A stretch of DNA of 64,000 bases from Gammaproteobacteria bacterium (GCA_015709615.1 CP054179.1:1984001-2048000), one strand, 5' to 3'; positions 17,800-27,540 are shown, numbered from the stretch's first letter. Notes: a model not told the origin generated them from the sequence alone. A program made the numbers and translations.

Positions 17800-20103
17800 A
17801 TGAAATTCCGGCATCTTGTTGCGCTGTTAAGCTTCTTTTTTGCATTCTCGTGTTGGGCTGCCGATTCTTTCATTGTCAAGGATATCCGTGTTGAAGGCAT
17901 ACAACGTACCGAAGCTGGCACGGTATTCAGTTACCTGCCGATCAAAGTCGGCGATGTTCTGGATGAAGACAAGGCAACCGAGGCGATCAAAGCGCTGTAC
18001 GCAACCGGCTTTTTCAAGGATGTAAAACTAAAATCCGAAAACAACATCCTGATTGTCGAAGTCGTAGAGCGGCCGGCCATCGCGCAAATCAGTATCAATG
18101 GTGCCAAAGAATTTGAAAAAGACAAGTTGCTCGAAGGCTTGAAACAGGCCGGCATATCGGAATCGCGGATTTTCAGCCGTTCGCTGCTGGAAAGAGCGGA
18201 ACTTGAATTAAAGCGCCAATATATCAGCCGCGGCAAATATGCCGTCAAAATTACCACAACCACAACGCCGCTGGAGCGCAATCGTGTCGCGATCACTTTC
18301 GATATCAAAGAAGGCCGCACAGCCCGGATTAAAAAAATAAGTTTTGTCGGCAATGATAAATTTACCGATAAAGAGTTGCGTGGCCTATTGGTGCTCAGAA
18401 AGCCGGATTTACTCAGCTGGTTCACCAAAAATGACCAGTATTCAAAACAAAAACTGGCGGCCGATCTGGAAACGCTGCGTTCTTATTATCTGGACCGCGG
18501 TTATCTCGAATTCAATATCGAATCCACACAAGTATCGATCACGCCGGATTTGCGTGATATTTACATCACCATCAACTTGACCGAAGGCGCTCAATACACC
18601 GTCTCCGATATCAAAGTGGCTGGCGATACGATCGTGCCGGAAGAAGAGATACGCAAACTGATTTTGCTCAAAAGCGGCGCGGTATTCGCCCGCCAGAAAA
18701 TGACCGAGTCGATTAAATCGATTACCGACCGGCTGGGCGACGACGGTTACGCCTTTGCCAACGTCAATGCATCACCGGAAATCGATCAGGAAAACCGCAA
18801 AGCGGCATTTACCTTTTTTATCGACCCGGGGCGGCGCGTCTATATCCGGCGGATCAACATCACGGGTAACGATCGCACGCGTGACGAGGTGATCAGGCGT
18901 GAATTCCGGCAAATGGAAGGAGCTTGGTATTCGACTAAAAACATCAATCTGTCAAAAGTACGCGTGGACCGCTTGGCTTTCTTTAACAGCGTCAATATCG
19001 AAACTCCGGCCGTGCCTAATAAAACAGATCAGGTCGATATCAACGTCAAAGTGGAAGAAAGGCCGACCGGGTCTATCATGTTTGGCGCAGGTTATTCACA
19101 ACAACAAGGCATCATTCTGAATGGCTCGGTTTCTCAGAACAATATTTTCGGTACCGGTAATTTTTTCAGTCTGGACGTGAATACCGGTCTCATCAATAAA
19201 ACCTACGCTGCTTCCTTTACCAATCCCTATTTCACCGTGGATGGTGTCAGTCTTGGCCTTGACGTCTATAAGCGCGATTTGAATACGCGGAAATTGGTGC
19301 AGGTCGGCGCGTTCAAAACGGAAACGATAGGTGCAGGCTTGCGGCTCGGTATACCGATCGCGGAGGGCGACATCGTCTCGTTCGGACTGGCTGCGGAGAA
19401 TACCAAGATCGGTACTTATGACGACAGCCCGCAGCGTTATCTGGATTTTGTTAATGAGTTCGGCACCTCCACCAACAATTTCCCATTTACCATCAGCTGG
19501 GCGCGAGACCGCCGCGACAGCGCCATCTGGCCTACTTCCGGAACTACGCACCGATTGTTCGGCGAAGTCAGCGTACCCGGCGGCGACTTGAATTATTACA
19601 AAGTCAGTTACAGCCAAAAATGGTATTTCCCGGTAACCGACTTCTTCACGCTGATGCTGAATGGCGAAGCCGGATATGGTGACGGTTATACCGGACATCC
19701 GTTGCCGTTTTTCAAAAACTTTTTCGCCGGCGGTAATAATTCCGTCCGGGGATATAACTTAAACTCCTTGGGTCCGCGCGATCAGTTCACCAATATTACC
19801 GGCAGCAATTCAACCTTGTTTGCCGTCGGTGCCAGTAAGCGTGTAGTCGGTAATATCGAACTGATGTTTCCGGTGCCTTTCTTAAAAGACGATCGATCGC
19901 TGCGTTTGAGCACCTTCTTGGATGGCGGTACCACCTTCAACAAATTCGGCGATCTGAATAATTTGATGCGTTACTCAGCCGGGCTCGCGCTCACCTGGGT
20001 CTCGCCGATGGGGCCTTTGAAGGTGAGTATTGCAGAACCCTTAAATGATCATCCTGGCGATAATCTGCAAAGATTCCAGTTTATGTTCGGGCAACAATTC
20101 TAA
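17800..20103 (+). CDS. bamA: Outer-membrane protein assembly factor BamA
   Basis: BamA inserts beta-barrel proteins into the outer membrane and is the core of the BAM complex. A signal peptide (about residues 1-20, ending CWAA) precedes five POTRA repeats (about 22-420) and a C-terminal 16-strand barrel. The barrel carries the conserved VRGYN of loop 6 and ends in a terminal Phe (MFGQQF). The 767-aa length is typical. It starts three bases after rseP and is followed closely by skp, its usual partner. Confidence 0.98.
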   Translation: MKFRHLVALLSFFFAFSCWAADSFIVKDIRVEGIQRTEAGTVFSYLPIKVGDVLDEDKATEAIKALYATGFFKDVKLKSENNILIVEVVERPAIAQISINGAKEFEKDKLLEGLKQAGISESRIFSRSLLERAELELKRQYISRGKYAVKITTTTTPLERNRVAITFDIKEGRTARIKKISFVGNDKFTDKELRGLLVLRKPDLLSWFTKNDQYSKQKLAADLETLRSYYLDRGYLEFNIESTQVSITPDLRDIYITINLTEGAQYTVSDIKVAGDTIVPEEEIRKLILLKSGAVFARQKMTESIKSITDRLGDDGYAFANVNASPEIDQENRKAAFTFFIDPGRRVYIRRINITGNDRTRDEVIRREFRQMEGAWYSTKNINLSKVRVDRLAFFNSVNIETPAVPNKTDQVDINVKVEERPTGSIMFGAGYSQQQGIILNGSVSQNNIFGTGNFFSLDVNTGLINKTYAASFTNPYFTVDGVSLGLDVYKRDLNTRKLVQVGAFKTETIGAGLRLGIPIAEGDIVSFGLAAENTKIGTYDDSPQRYLDFVNEFGTSTNNFPFTISWARDRRDSAIWPTSGTTHRLFGEVSVPGGDLNYYKVSYSQKWYFPVTDFFTLMLNGEAGYGDGYTGHPLPFFKNFFAGGNNSVRGYNLNSLGPRDQFTNITGSNSTLFAVGASKRVVGNIELMFPVPFLKDDRSLRLSTFLDGGTTFNKFGDLNNLMRYSAGLALTWVSPMGPLKVSIAEPLNDHPGDNLQRFQFMFGQQF

Positions 20104-20123
20104 CTGAGTTGAGGTTCTGGCCG

Positions 20124-20660
20124 GTGAATAGATTGAAAAAAGATCATCAACGCAAGCATAGCCTGGTTATGCTCATAATAGCCGCGGCTTTTGCCTGCGG
20201 CTCCGCTGTTGCCATGACCGGCGATATTAAAATCGGCGTGGTGAATACCGAAAAAATTCTGCGCGAATCGTCACCGGCGATCCAGGCGCAGAAAAAAATC
20301 GAGCAGGAATTCATGCCGCGGGATGAAGACATCAAGAAAATGGCTTTGGAAGCCAAGACATTGCAGGACAAACTGGAGAAAAACAGCATCAAGATGGAAG
20401 AAAGTGAGCGGCGTAACCTGGAAAGAAACCTGGCCAATCTGAGCCGGGAATATCAGCGCGCGCAGCGGCAAATGCGAGAAGATTTGAGTGTGCGTCAGAA
20501 TGAGGAATACAGCGTCATACTCGAACGCACCAATCGGGCGATCAGCAAAATCGCCGAAGCGGAAAACTATGACCTGATATTGCAATTGCAAGACTCGGTC
20601 TACAGAAGCCAGCGCATCGACATCACCGACAAAGTGATCAAAGTGCTTGAGAGCGAATGA
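20124..20660 (+). CDS. skp: Periplasmic chaperone Skp (OmpH)
   Basis: Skp is a trimeric jellyfish-shaped chaperone that carries unfolded outer-membrane proteins to BamA. After a signal peptide ending near AVAMTG, the mature sequence begins with DIKIGVVNTEKIL and has the long charged coiled coil (arms), ending in a short beta segment. I choose the GTG at 20124 because GAGG lies 9 bases upstream; an in-frame TTG at 20109 has no such site. Placement right after bamA is the standard arrangement. Confidence 0.93.
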   Translation: MNRLKKDHQRKHSLVMLIIAAAFACGSAVAMTGDIKIGVVNTEKILRESSPAIQAQKKIEQEFMPRDEDIKKMALEAKTLQDKLEKNSIKMEESERRNLERNLANLSREYQRAQRQMREDLSVRQNEEYSVILERTNRAISKIAEAENYDLILQLQDSVYRSQRIDITDKVIKVLESE

Positions 20661-20716
20661 TAAAAGCACAGCCGGTATATTCCGATCTGGGCTGCAAGGC
20701 TAAAAAGGAAAATAAA

Positions 20717-21160
20717 ATGAGCACCATGAACATTCACGAAATCTTGAAATACTTGCCGCACCGCTACCCGATTTTGCTGGTCGACAAGGTTATTTCGCTC
20801 GAAGCGGGCAAGGATATCGTCGCGTTAAAAAACGTTTCGATCAACGAACCGTTTTTCTCCGGACACTTTCCCCACTATCCGGTCATGCCGGGTGTTTTAA
20901 TCGTCGAAGCGCTGGCGCAGGCGGCCGCGTTGCTGACGCTCAAAACCGAGAACGCCGTCAATAAAACCGACTCGGTTTATTATTTTGTCGGCATCGACGG
21001 TGTGCGCTTCAAAAAACCGGTCTTGCCTGGCGATCAGTTGATTCTGAAAGTGACCATCGAACGCCAGATCAAAGGATTATGGAAGTACTCCGCACGCGCC
21101 GAAGTGGATGACCAACTCGTCACCGAAGCGCAACTGATGTGTACCGCAAGAGCGGTATAA
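20717..21160 (+). CDS. fabZ: (3R)-hydroxyacyl-ACP dehydratase FabZ
   Basis: FabZ dehydrates beta-hydroxyacyl-ACP in fatty acid elongation. The hot-dog fold sequence is clear: PHRYPILLVDKV, the catalytic His region SGHFPHYPVMPG, and the catalytic Glu in VEALAQ. The start at 20717 (MSTMNIHEI) has AAGGAA 7 bases upstream and gives 147 aa; the open frame extends back to 20657 without support. In many proteobacteria lpxD lies between skp and fabZ, and lpxA-lpxB after it; none is present here. Confidence 0.96.
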   Translation: MSTMNIHEILKYLPHRYPILLVDKVISLEAGKDIVALKNVSINEPFFSGHFPHYPVMPGVLIVEALAQAAALLTLKTENAVNKTDSVYYFVGIDGVRFKKPVLPGDQLILKVTIERQIKGLWKYSARAEVDDQLVTEAQLMCTARAV

Positions 21161-21175
21161 CCCGTCCCGTTACGA

Positions 21176-21823
21176 TTGCTGCCGTTCGCCGATAGCAAAA
21201 CACTCGTCTGCGGCGTCGACGAAGCAGGCCGCGGACCGCTCGCCGGTCCGGTATACGCAGCCTGCGTGGTGCTGAATCCGGCTCACAACATCGCCGGTTT
21301 AGCCGACTCTAAGCAACTCAGTGAAAAGCAGCGTGATTCTCTTGCGATTGAAATCAAACGCCACGCACTGGCTTGGGTGATCGCATCCGCCACCGTCGAA
21401 GAAATCGACCGCATCAATATTCTGCAAGCAAGCCTGCTGGCCATGCAGCGCGCCGTGCAAAGCCTGCCTTTCCTGCCTGAACGGGTGCTGATCGACGGCA
21501 AGCACAGTCCGCGTCTCGATTGTGACGTGCAAACCATCGTCAACGGCGATCGTTTAATTCCTGAAATTTCGGCCGCATCGATCCTGGCCAAAACCGCACG
21601 CGACGCCGAAATGCTGCGATTACACCAAATTTACCCGCACTACGGTTTCGACCGGCATAAAGGCTACCCGACCAAAGCGCATTTCCAAGCCTTGCAACAG
21701 CACGGCGCTTGTGAAATTCACCGGCAAAGTTTTGCACCGGTAAGAAATACCGGCTCCAGGGCAATCGAGCGAGAGCCGATCACAGCACCGCTAACTCCCA
21801 CGCTGGATTTGTTTGATCAGTAA
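21176..21823 (+). CDS. rnhB: Ribonuclease HII
   Basis: RNase HII cuts RNA-DNA hybrids and removes single ribonucleotides from DNA. The first catalytic block GVDEAGRGPLAGPV is near residue 14, then LADSKQLSEKQR, LIDGKHSP and ISAASILAKTARD. The 215-aa length is normal. Translation probably begins at TTG 21176, since no ATG or GTG lies before the catalytic block. It begins 15 bases after fabZ and closes the plus-strand housekeeping run. Confidence 0.95.
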   Translation: MLPFADSKTLVCGVDEAGRGPLAGPVYAACVVLNPAHNIAGLADSKQLSEKQRDSLAIEIKRHALAWVIASATVEEIDRINILQASLLAMQRAVQSLPFLPERVLIDGKHSPRLDCDVQTIVNGDRLIPEISAASILAKTARDAEMLRLHQIYPHYGFDRHKGYPTKAHFQALQQHGACEIHRQSFAPVRNTGSRAIEREPITAPLTPTLDLFDQ

Positions 21824-21937
21824 CTGCATATCGTTCGACAGTCGCATATCAAATCCCTGGCACAAAAGCCGCTGACATTGCCGGTGAACATGCAGCGCCT
21901 GACCGGGTTGATCAAGCGTTATGAATGACTCATCAAT
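21816..21937 (-). pseudogene. Possible relic of a BTAD-type regulator C-terminus
   Basis: Read on the minus strand, this short stretch encodes LDQPGQALHVHRQCQRLL, then CQGFDMRLSNDMQLL. That resembles the helical repeat of bacterial transcriptional activation (BTAD) domains found in SARP and LuxR-type regulators. There is no intact start and the frame runs into the end of rnhB. It is either a remnant or a chance similarity. Confidence 0.25.
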
Positions 21938-22072
21938 TTTTGGACATTTAAGCAATAACTAAAAGTGGTCAAACTTTAGATTTTCTTCGCTCCGATCTAC
22001 AGCTCAATTCCTGTGCTACAATGTGCTATATGCAATGATGCACTGAATTCTAATTCATTTTCAATTCGCTAT

Positions 22073-23205
22073 ATGCTTCTCGATCATGAAAAACTGAATG
22101 CGCTGATTCTCAGGATTTATGATGCTGCGCTGGATGATGAGCAATGGTCGTTGTTGATACGTGACTTGACTCGCCTCTTCAATGCAGAAGATAGTATTTT
22201 GTTTGGATCACCGGATATCGGTAATGATCGAATGCTGGTGCTTTCCCCCATGATCAACGCCGATATTAATGCTCCGGCTGCCTACGAATCCTACTTCTGG
22301 AACACGATATTTGGAAAGCCGGAGCAGCTCAGCACGGATTGGCACATCGGGGTGCTATCTTTCATGGCGATCAATTCATAGAACGTAATGCATTCCGGAA
22401 CACCGAGATCTACCGCGATTTCTTCAAACCTATGATGAATGGAACCGGCGTCGTACTGACTTCGGTGATTGAGGAAGCTACGCGTGAGCAACCGATGCCA
22501 TTGGTTCTCAGTTTTTATAAATCGCTCTCTGCAGAATCATTTACGCAACAAGACGAGCAATTAATCCGAAAACTGATACCACATTTTCAGCGTTCCCTGG
22601 CGATACGAAGAAGATTGCTTGAGGAACAGCAAATGCGGCAATTAAGAGAACTGGCATTGGATAAGAGTAAAGATGCCATCATTTTGCTAGATGTTACTGG
22701 CCAAGTATTGTTTGTTAATCAGTATGCGGAAAGGTTGCTGCAGCACGGAACACTCTCAATTCGCAATGACCGATTGACCAGCTCGATTTCTTCAGAGCAC
22801 CGAATGCTTATGGCTGCTTTGCGCAACGCACGAGAAGGTATCGGCGGTGTACTGCAGTTCGGCGGCCATAACCAAATCATCCGCATGGCAATGCTTTCTC
22901 CGATCTCACCTGCAAGAGGTGAAATATTAGGAGTATCTACGCGCATCATGATGATTATCTATGATCCGGATAGAACCAATCCCGGTGGTAATCTTGAAGT
23001 TTTCGCCAAGCTTTATCAGTTAACCGCCGCAGAAACCCGAATCCTAAAAAACCTGTTGTTGCAGCAAACTACCGCTGAAATCGCGCAAGTGCTGCATATC
23101 AGCATCCATACCCTGAGAACCCATCTCAAAAGTCTATTTGCTAAAACCAATACCAAAAACCAGCGCGAATTGGTTAATTTATGCCGGTCACATCCTTTTA
23201 TTTAA
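22073..23205 (+). pseudogene. LuxR-family transcriptional regulator, frameshifted
   Basis: Two overlapping frames together make one LuxR-type regulator. The first (from ATG 22073, MLLDHEKLNALIL) reads to DWHIG and then off frame to a stop at 22381. The second continues AIFHGDQFIERNAF through a sensory region to a C-terminal LuxR helix-turn-helix (LTAAETRILKNLL, TLRTHLKSLFAKT). The break is at the G run 22349-22352; one extra G would restore a single protein of about 376 aa. It may be a real mutation, phase variation or a sequencing error. The DNA-binding domain itself is intact. Confidence 0.75.
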
Positions 23206-23378
23206 GGTTAGATGATTGGTCTGCAAAATTTCATTCTAAAGTAATTAATGTTGAATCACTCATTTGAGTGAGGAAATGCTTCTCCCAATTCAATAGCATA
23301 CCTTTTTCGTCCTGGAGAACTCGCTGGTCGTTTAGACAATGATGACTCTGAAAACACAAACAATAGGCTGATGAAAAA

Positions 23379-24044
23379 ATGCAGTACAAAATCCGTACTC
23401 TGGTGATAGAGAGTTCCGATCTTATCCGGATGGGGTTGCACTCATTCTTTAGCCGTCATCCCTCAATTAACCTAGTTGCAACTACCGATTGCATGCATGA
23501 TCTTCTGTTTTTGGTAAAGCAACATCAACTCGATGTAATTTTGATGGATTTACAGTCGATCGAAGACCACGGTATGGAAAATTTTTCCAGGTTGCATCGC
23601 CAAAGCCCGGAAAGTAAGGTTTTAATTCTGTCTTCAAATGAGGAGCAGCACCTGCCATCGCGAATGTTGCCGCCAGGTGCAGCAGGTATCATCAGCAAGT
23701 ATAGTTCTTGCCAGTTATTGTTGAACGCCGTTACTGCAATTCATGCCGGAAAAAATTGGTTGAACCGCGGTGCATTACCGGTAGAACAACTACAACCGAT
23801 TCCGGTTAAGCCGGCAGTCTTATCTGACCATTATCCGGCACCCGATTGCTTTAAGTTGAGCAGAACCGAAAGCCGTGTTGCTTCTCTGGCATGCAAGGGG
23901 TTATCGGCAAAGGAAATCGGGCGGCAACTATCGGTCACGGAAAAATCCGTCCGCAATCAATTATCGTCAATCTACAAAAAAGTAGGTGTCAGAAAACAAG
24001 TGCAGCTCTGCATCAAAGCGCCTTTGCACAATTATTTCCAGTAA
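23379..24044 (+). CDS. NarL/FixJ-type response regulator
   Basis: This is a two-domain regulator. The receiver domain has acidic Glu11 and Asp14, the phosphorylatable Asp57 in VILMDLQ, and the conserved Lys in IISKYSS. A C-terminal LuxR helix-turn-helix follows (LSRTESRVASLACKGLSAKE, then SVRNQLSSIYKKVGV). No sensor kinase is adjacent, so the input is unknown. It lies downstream of the frameshifted LuxR gene on the same strand, with 173 bases between, and may once have worked in the same circuit. The N-terminal pair ESSD, rather than the common DD, is a mild oddity. Confidence 0.85.
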   Translation: MQYKIRTLVIESSDLIRMGLHSFFSRHPSINLVATTDCMHDLLFLVKQHQLDVILMDLQSIEDHGMENFSRLHRQSPESKVLILSSNEEQHLPSRMLPPGAAGIISKYSSCQLLLNAVTAIHAGKNWLNRGALPVEQLQPIPVKPAVLSDHYPAPDCFKLSRTESRVASLACKGLSAKEIGRQLSVTEKSVRNQLSSIYKKVGVRKQVQLCIKAPLHNYFQ

Positions 24045-24209
24045 TTCTTTCATCCTTTGGCGAATGACCTGCCTTGTCTATCTGTCATGCCGCTTATCAT
24101 TTGGCCGCAGCCAGTGTACCGGCCGATTGGTTCAAAATCATAAGCGGTTGAGACACCATTCAAATTCTTTGGTCATAGCTCGGGGGAAGGAAAAAAATCA
24201 CTTTATGCG

Positions 24210-24252
24210 TATAATGGCAATCTTTATTGCTTGTCGACATGACAAGCAATAA
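24210..24252 (+). promoter_or_regulatory. slyD promoter -10 and long leader hairpin
   Basis: A TATAAT box (24210-24215) is followed by a perfect 12-bp inverted repeat, TTATTGCTTGTC (24224-24235) and GACAAGCAATAA (24241-24252), around the loop GACAT. The hairpin would sit at or just after the transcription start. It lacks a T-run, so it is more likely an operator or a 5' stabilising stem than a terminator. No good -35 was found. Confidence 0.55.
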
Positions 24253-24284
24253 GTCTGATTTAACTGGATGAGGATAAAATTAAC

Positions 24285-24767
24285 ATGCGCGTTTTAAAAA
24301 ATACTGTGGTCTCTCTGAACTACGAATTGACGGATGCTTCGGGAAAAGTTTTGGAGAAAACCGATTCACCGATCAGTTACTTACACGGCGGGTACGGCGG
24401 TATTTTCCCGCTGGTGGAAGAAGCGTTGCATGAAATGGAGGTTGGGCATTCCTGCTCGGTTGCAATGGAGCCGGAAGATACCTTCGGCGAGTACGACGCT
24501 GAACTGATTCGCGTCGAGCCGCGCAGCTCATTTCCCGACAACGTGGTCGTCGGTATGCATTTTGAAGGTGGCGCGGAAGATTCGGACGATTTTATTATCT
24601 ATAAAGTGACCGATGTGACAGACGATTCCGTGATTGTCGACGGCAATCACCCGTTCGCCGGTATGAAACTGAATTTTGCCTGCACCATCACTGATGTGCG
24701 ACCCGCCACAGAAGATGAAATCGCGCACGAGCATGTGCATGGCGCACACGGCCACCACGACCATTAA
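24285..24767 (+). CDS. slyD: FKBP-type peptidyl-prolyl isomerase SlyD
   Basis: SlyD catalyses proline isomerisation and is a metallochaperone linked to nickel delivery in several bacteria. The FKBP core is split by the insert-in-flap chaperone domain (about residues 70-120), with LHGGYGGIFPLVEEAL at the front. The C-terminal tail is His-rich (HEHVHGAHGHHDH), the metal-binding part, though shorter than in E. coli. Length 160 aa. The promoter region carries a long hairpin. A single-gene unit, convergent with mutS. Confidence 0.94.
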   Translation: MRVLKNTVVSLNYELTDASGKVLEKTDSPISYLHGGYGGIFPLVEEALHEMEVGHSCSVAMEPEDTFGEYDAELIRVEPRSSFPDNVVVGMHFEGGAEDSDDFIIYKVTDVTDDSVIVDGNHPFAGMKLNFACTITDVRPATEDEIAHEHVHGAHGHHDH

Positions 24768-24817
24768 CCGCCTTTTTCCGGCAGCGGTTTCGGGTATTAA
24801 CCGTTGCCCGGTATTTC

Positions 24818-24956
24818 TAAGGAAGCTCTGAAGAAGGTAGCAACAGGCAAAGGTCAGTCAAGGCGGAAAAGCGCAATTTACGAGCGGTAAACGAGCATTT
24901 TGAACCTGATTTCAATACAGAATGGCCGAGCGTAGTAGTTTTTCAGAGCTTCCTTA
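24818..24956. repeat. Small non-coding inverted-repeat element at the mutS stop
   Basis: AAGGAAGCTCTGAA (24819-24832) and its perfect complement (24942-24955) bound a 139-base segment with no gene. The right end supplies the last codons and TGA stop of mutS. The end sequence resembles that of the elements at 45.3 and 61.4 kb (TTA-GGAAGC-CTGA pattern), which suggests related MITE-like elements. No transposase of this kind is in the window. Confidence 0.7.
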
Positions 24957-27540
24957 ACGCCTTTTTCAATTCGTACAGTTGTTCCAACGCCTGCCGGGGG
25001 CTTAGCTCGTCCGGCGAGAGGGCTTGCAGCATGGCGATGACCGGATGGTCTTCCTGCGGAGGATCGGGATCTAATGCCGGCTCGGGAGCTGAAAAAGAAA
25101 ACAGATCCAGTTGCGGTTCTTTTTTTATGTTTTCCTGTTCCAATTTGATCAAGTGTTTTCTTGCCAGCTTGATCACTGCTTCGGGAACACCCGCCAGCGC
25201 TGCGACTTGCAGTCCGTAGCTTTGACTGGCCGGGCCTTCATTAACCTTGTGCAGAAAAACGATGCGGTGTTTATATTCCACGGCATCCAAATGCACGTTT
25301 TGCAACTGGCTGAATTCCTCCGCCAGCTTGGTCAGTTCAAAATAGTGGGTAGCGAATAACGTAAAACTGCGGTTCTTGGTCAATAAATGCCGGGTAATGG
25401 CGAATGCCAGCGCCAAGCCGTCGAATGTCGACGTGCCGCGTCCGACTTCGTCCATCAGCACCAGGCTTTGCGCCGTGGCGTTATGCAGGATGTTGGCGGT
25501 TTCGGTCATTTCCACCATGAACGTCGAGCGCCCGCTGGCCAGATCGTCGGCGGCGCCGATGCGGGTGAAAATCTGATCTAGCATGCCGATGCGCACCGCT
25601 TTCGCCGGTACATAGCTGCCGCAATGCGCGAGTAAGGCGATCAACGCGATTTGCCGCATGTAGGTCGATTTTCCGCCCATATTGGGGCCGGTGATCAGCA
25701 GCATGCGCGGCTTGCCGGTATGTTCGGCACCCAACTGCACATCGTTGGCGACAAAGTTTTCCACTTGCAGCTCCACCACCGGATGGCGGCCGGTCTCGAT
25801 CACCAACTCATCGTTATCAGACAGTTCCGGCGCTGCATAGCCGAGCGCTTGCGCACGTTCGGCAAAAGCGCACAACACATCGAGTTCCGCGATACCGGCA
25901 GCGATTTTTTGCAACGCTTGCACATGCTTTACCAGCACATCCAATAATCCTTCGTATAAATATTTTTCCCGCGCCAACGCTCGGTCTTGCGCGGATAAGG
26001 CTTTATCCTCGAATGCTTTCAGTTCCGGTGTGATGTAACGCTCGGCGCTTTTCAGGGTTTGCCGGCGGCGATAATCGGCGGGAATTTTTTCGCTGTGTGC
26101 ATGCGTGACTTCGATGTAGAAACCGTGCACACGGTTATATTCCACTTTCAGATTGGGAATGCCGGTGCGTTCCTTTTCGCGTATTTCCAGTTGCAGCAGG
26201 AACTCGCCGCAGTTGTTCTGCAATGCGCGCAATTCATCGAGTTCGGCATCGTAACCGTCGGCAATGACATTGCCTTCACGCAGCACCACGCCGGGTTCCA
26301 GCAGGAGCGCATTGCTCAGCAATTCAACGACTGTGGTGTCGATCTGCAATGCATGTATCAATTGACCGATACGCTCGCTGGCGCAAGCGGTGACAGCCTG
26401 AATCACATCCGGCAATAACCGCAAGCTATCGCGCAAACCTGATAAATCCCTCGGCCGTGCCGATCTCAGCGCGATGCGCCCGGTGATGCGTTCAATATCG
26501 GCGCATTGCCGCAGCAGCGTTCTCGCTGTTGCAAAATGGTTCTGCCCATTTTCACCGGTCAATGCGGTGACACTGTCGAGCCGTTGTTGTATCGCCATGC
26601 GGTCACGCAATGGATGATGCAGCCAAAATTGCAGCAAGCGGCTGCCCATGTTAGTTGCGCAGGTGTCTAGCACGGATAGTAAGGTGGGCGATTGCTCTCC
26701 GCGGATCGTTGCGGAAATTTCCAAATTGCGGCGTGTGGCGGCATCCATGCGCACGTAAACGTTCTCCCGCTCCGCCTGCAATGATGCGATATGCGGCGCG
26801 GCGGATCCTTGCGTCAAGCGCGTATATTCCAGTAAAGCCCCGGCGGCGCACAATGCAGTCGTCAAGTCTTCGCAACCGAAGCCGCCGAGGTCATGCGTTT
26901 CAAATTGCCGTATCAAACTATTGCGCGCGCTATCGTGTTCGAATTGCCACACCGGCAAGCGTTTCAACACCCAATTTTTTCCTTGTATCTCGGGCAAAAC
27001 CAGCGGCTCAGGCAGAAGAATTTCCGCCGGTTGTAAGCGTTCCAGTTCGCTGAGCAGATTTTGCGGTGCTGTTTCCAGCACGCGTAATTGTCCCGCTGCC
27101 AGATTCAGCCAGGCCAGACCCAATAGCGATTCCCGAACCATCAGTGCCAGTAAAATACAGTCGCGCTTATCATCAAGCAACGCCGCATCGGTCAGTGTCC
27201 CGGGCGTGATAATGCGCGTCACTTCGCGCGCCACCGGCCCTTTGCTGAGCGCCGGATCGCCTACCTGCTCGCAAATCGCCACCGATTCTCCCGCCTTGAC
27301 CAGCTTGACCAGATACTGCTCGGCGGCATGATAAGGCACGCCCGCCATCTTGATCGGCTCCCCGGCGGAAGCACCGCGTTGCGTCAGCGTGATCCCCAAC
27401 AGTTTTGCCGCTTTCTCCGCATCACCGAAAAACAACTCGTAAAAATCCCCCATGCGGTAAAACATCAGCATGTCCGGATACTGCGCCTTAATGCGCAAAT
27501 ATTGCTGCATCATAGGTGTGTGTTTACTAACTATATCCAT
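24943..27540 (-). CDS. mutS: DNA mismatch repair protein MutS
   Basis: MutS recognises mismatches and starts repair with MutL. The mismatch-reading Phe33-x-Glu35 is visible in GDFYELF. The connector, lever and clamp domains follow, then the ABC ATPase with Walker A GPNMGGKSTYM and Walker B LVLMDEVGRGTSTFDG. The 865-aa length is typical. AAGGA lies 6 bases before the start. The final codons (ALRKL, stop) come from the inverted-repeat element described at 24818-24956, so the C-terminal tail may differ slightly from relatives. It marks the left chromosomal border of the mobile region. Confidence 0.97.
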   Translation of the reverse strand: MDIVSKHTPMMQQYLRIKAQYPDMLMFYRMGDFYELFFGDAEKAAKLLGITLTQRGASAGEPIKMAGVPYHAAEQYLVKLVKAGESVAICEQVGDPALSKGPVAREVTRIITPGTLTDAALLDDKRDCILLALMVRESLLGLAWLNLAAGQLRVLETAPQNLLSELERLQPAEILLPEPLVLPEIQGKNWVLKRLPVWQFEHDSARNSLIRQFETHDLGGFGCEDLTTALCAAGALLEYTRLTQGSAAPHIASLQAERENVYVRMDAATRRNLEISATIRGEQSPTLLSVLDTCATNMGSRLLQFWLHHPLRDRMAIQQRLDSVTALTGENGQNHFATARTLLRQCADIERITGRIALRSARPRDLSGLRDSLRLLPDVIQAVTACASERIGQLIHALQIDTTVVELLSNALLLEPGVVLREGNVIADGYDAELDELRALQNNCGEFLLQLEIREKERTGIPNLKVEYNRVHGFYIEVTHAHSEKIPADYRRRQTLKSAERYITPELKAFEDKALSAQDRALAREKYLYEGLLDVLVKHVQALQKIAAGIAELDVLCAFAERAQALGYAAPELSDNDELVIETGRHPVVELQVENFVANDVQLGAEHTGKPRMLLITGPNMGGKSTYMRQIALIALLAHCGSYVPAKAVRIGMLDQIFTRIGAADDLASGRSTFMVEMTETANILHNATAQSLVLMDEVGRGTSTFDGLALAFAITRHLLTKNRSFTLFATHYFELTKLAEEFSQLQNVHLDAVEYKHRIVFLHKVNEGPASQSYGLQVAALAGVPEAVIKLARKHLIKLEQENIKKEPQLDLFSFSAPEPALDPDPPQEDHPVIAMLQALSPDELSPRQALEQLYELKKALRKL

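Noticed and set aside
22339..22381. Programmed ribosomal frameshift in the LuxR gene
   Set aside because: No slippery heptamer or downstream structure was seen; a lost G in a G run is simpler.
24778..24805. Terminator after slyD
   Set aside because: AACCGC...GCGGTT forms a short stem, but no T-run follows it and the loop is long.
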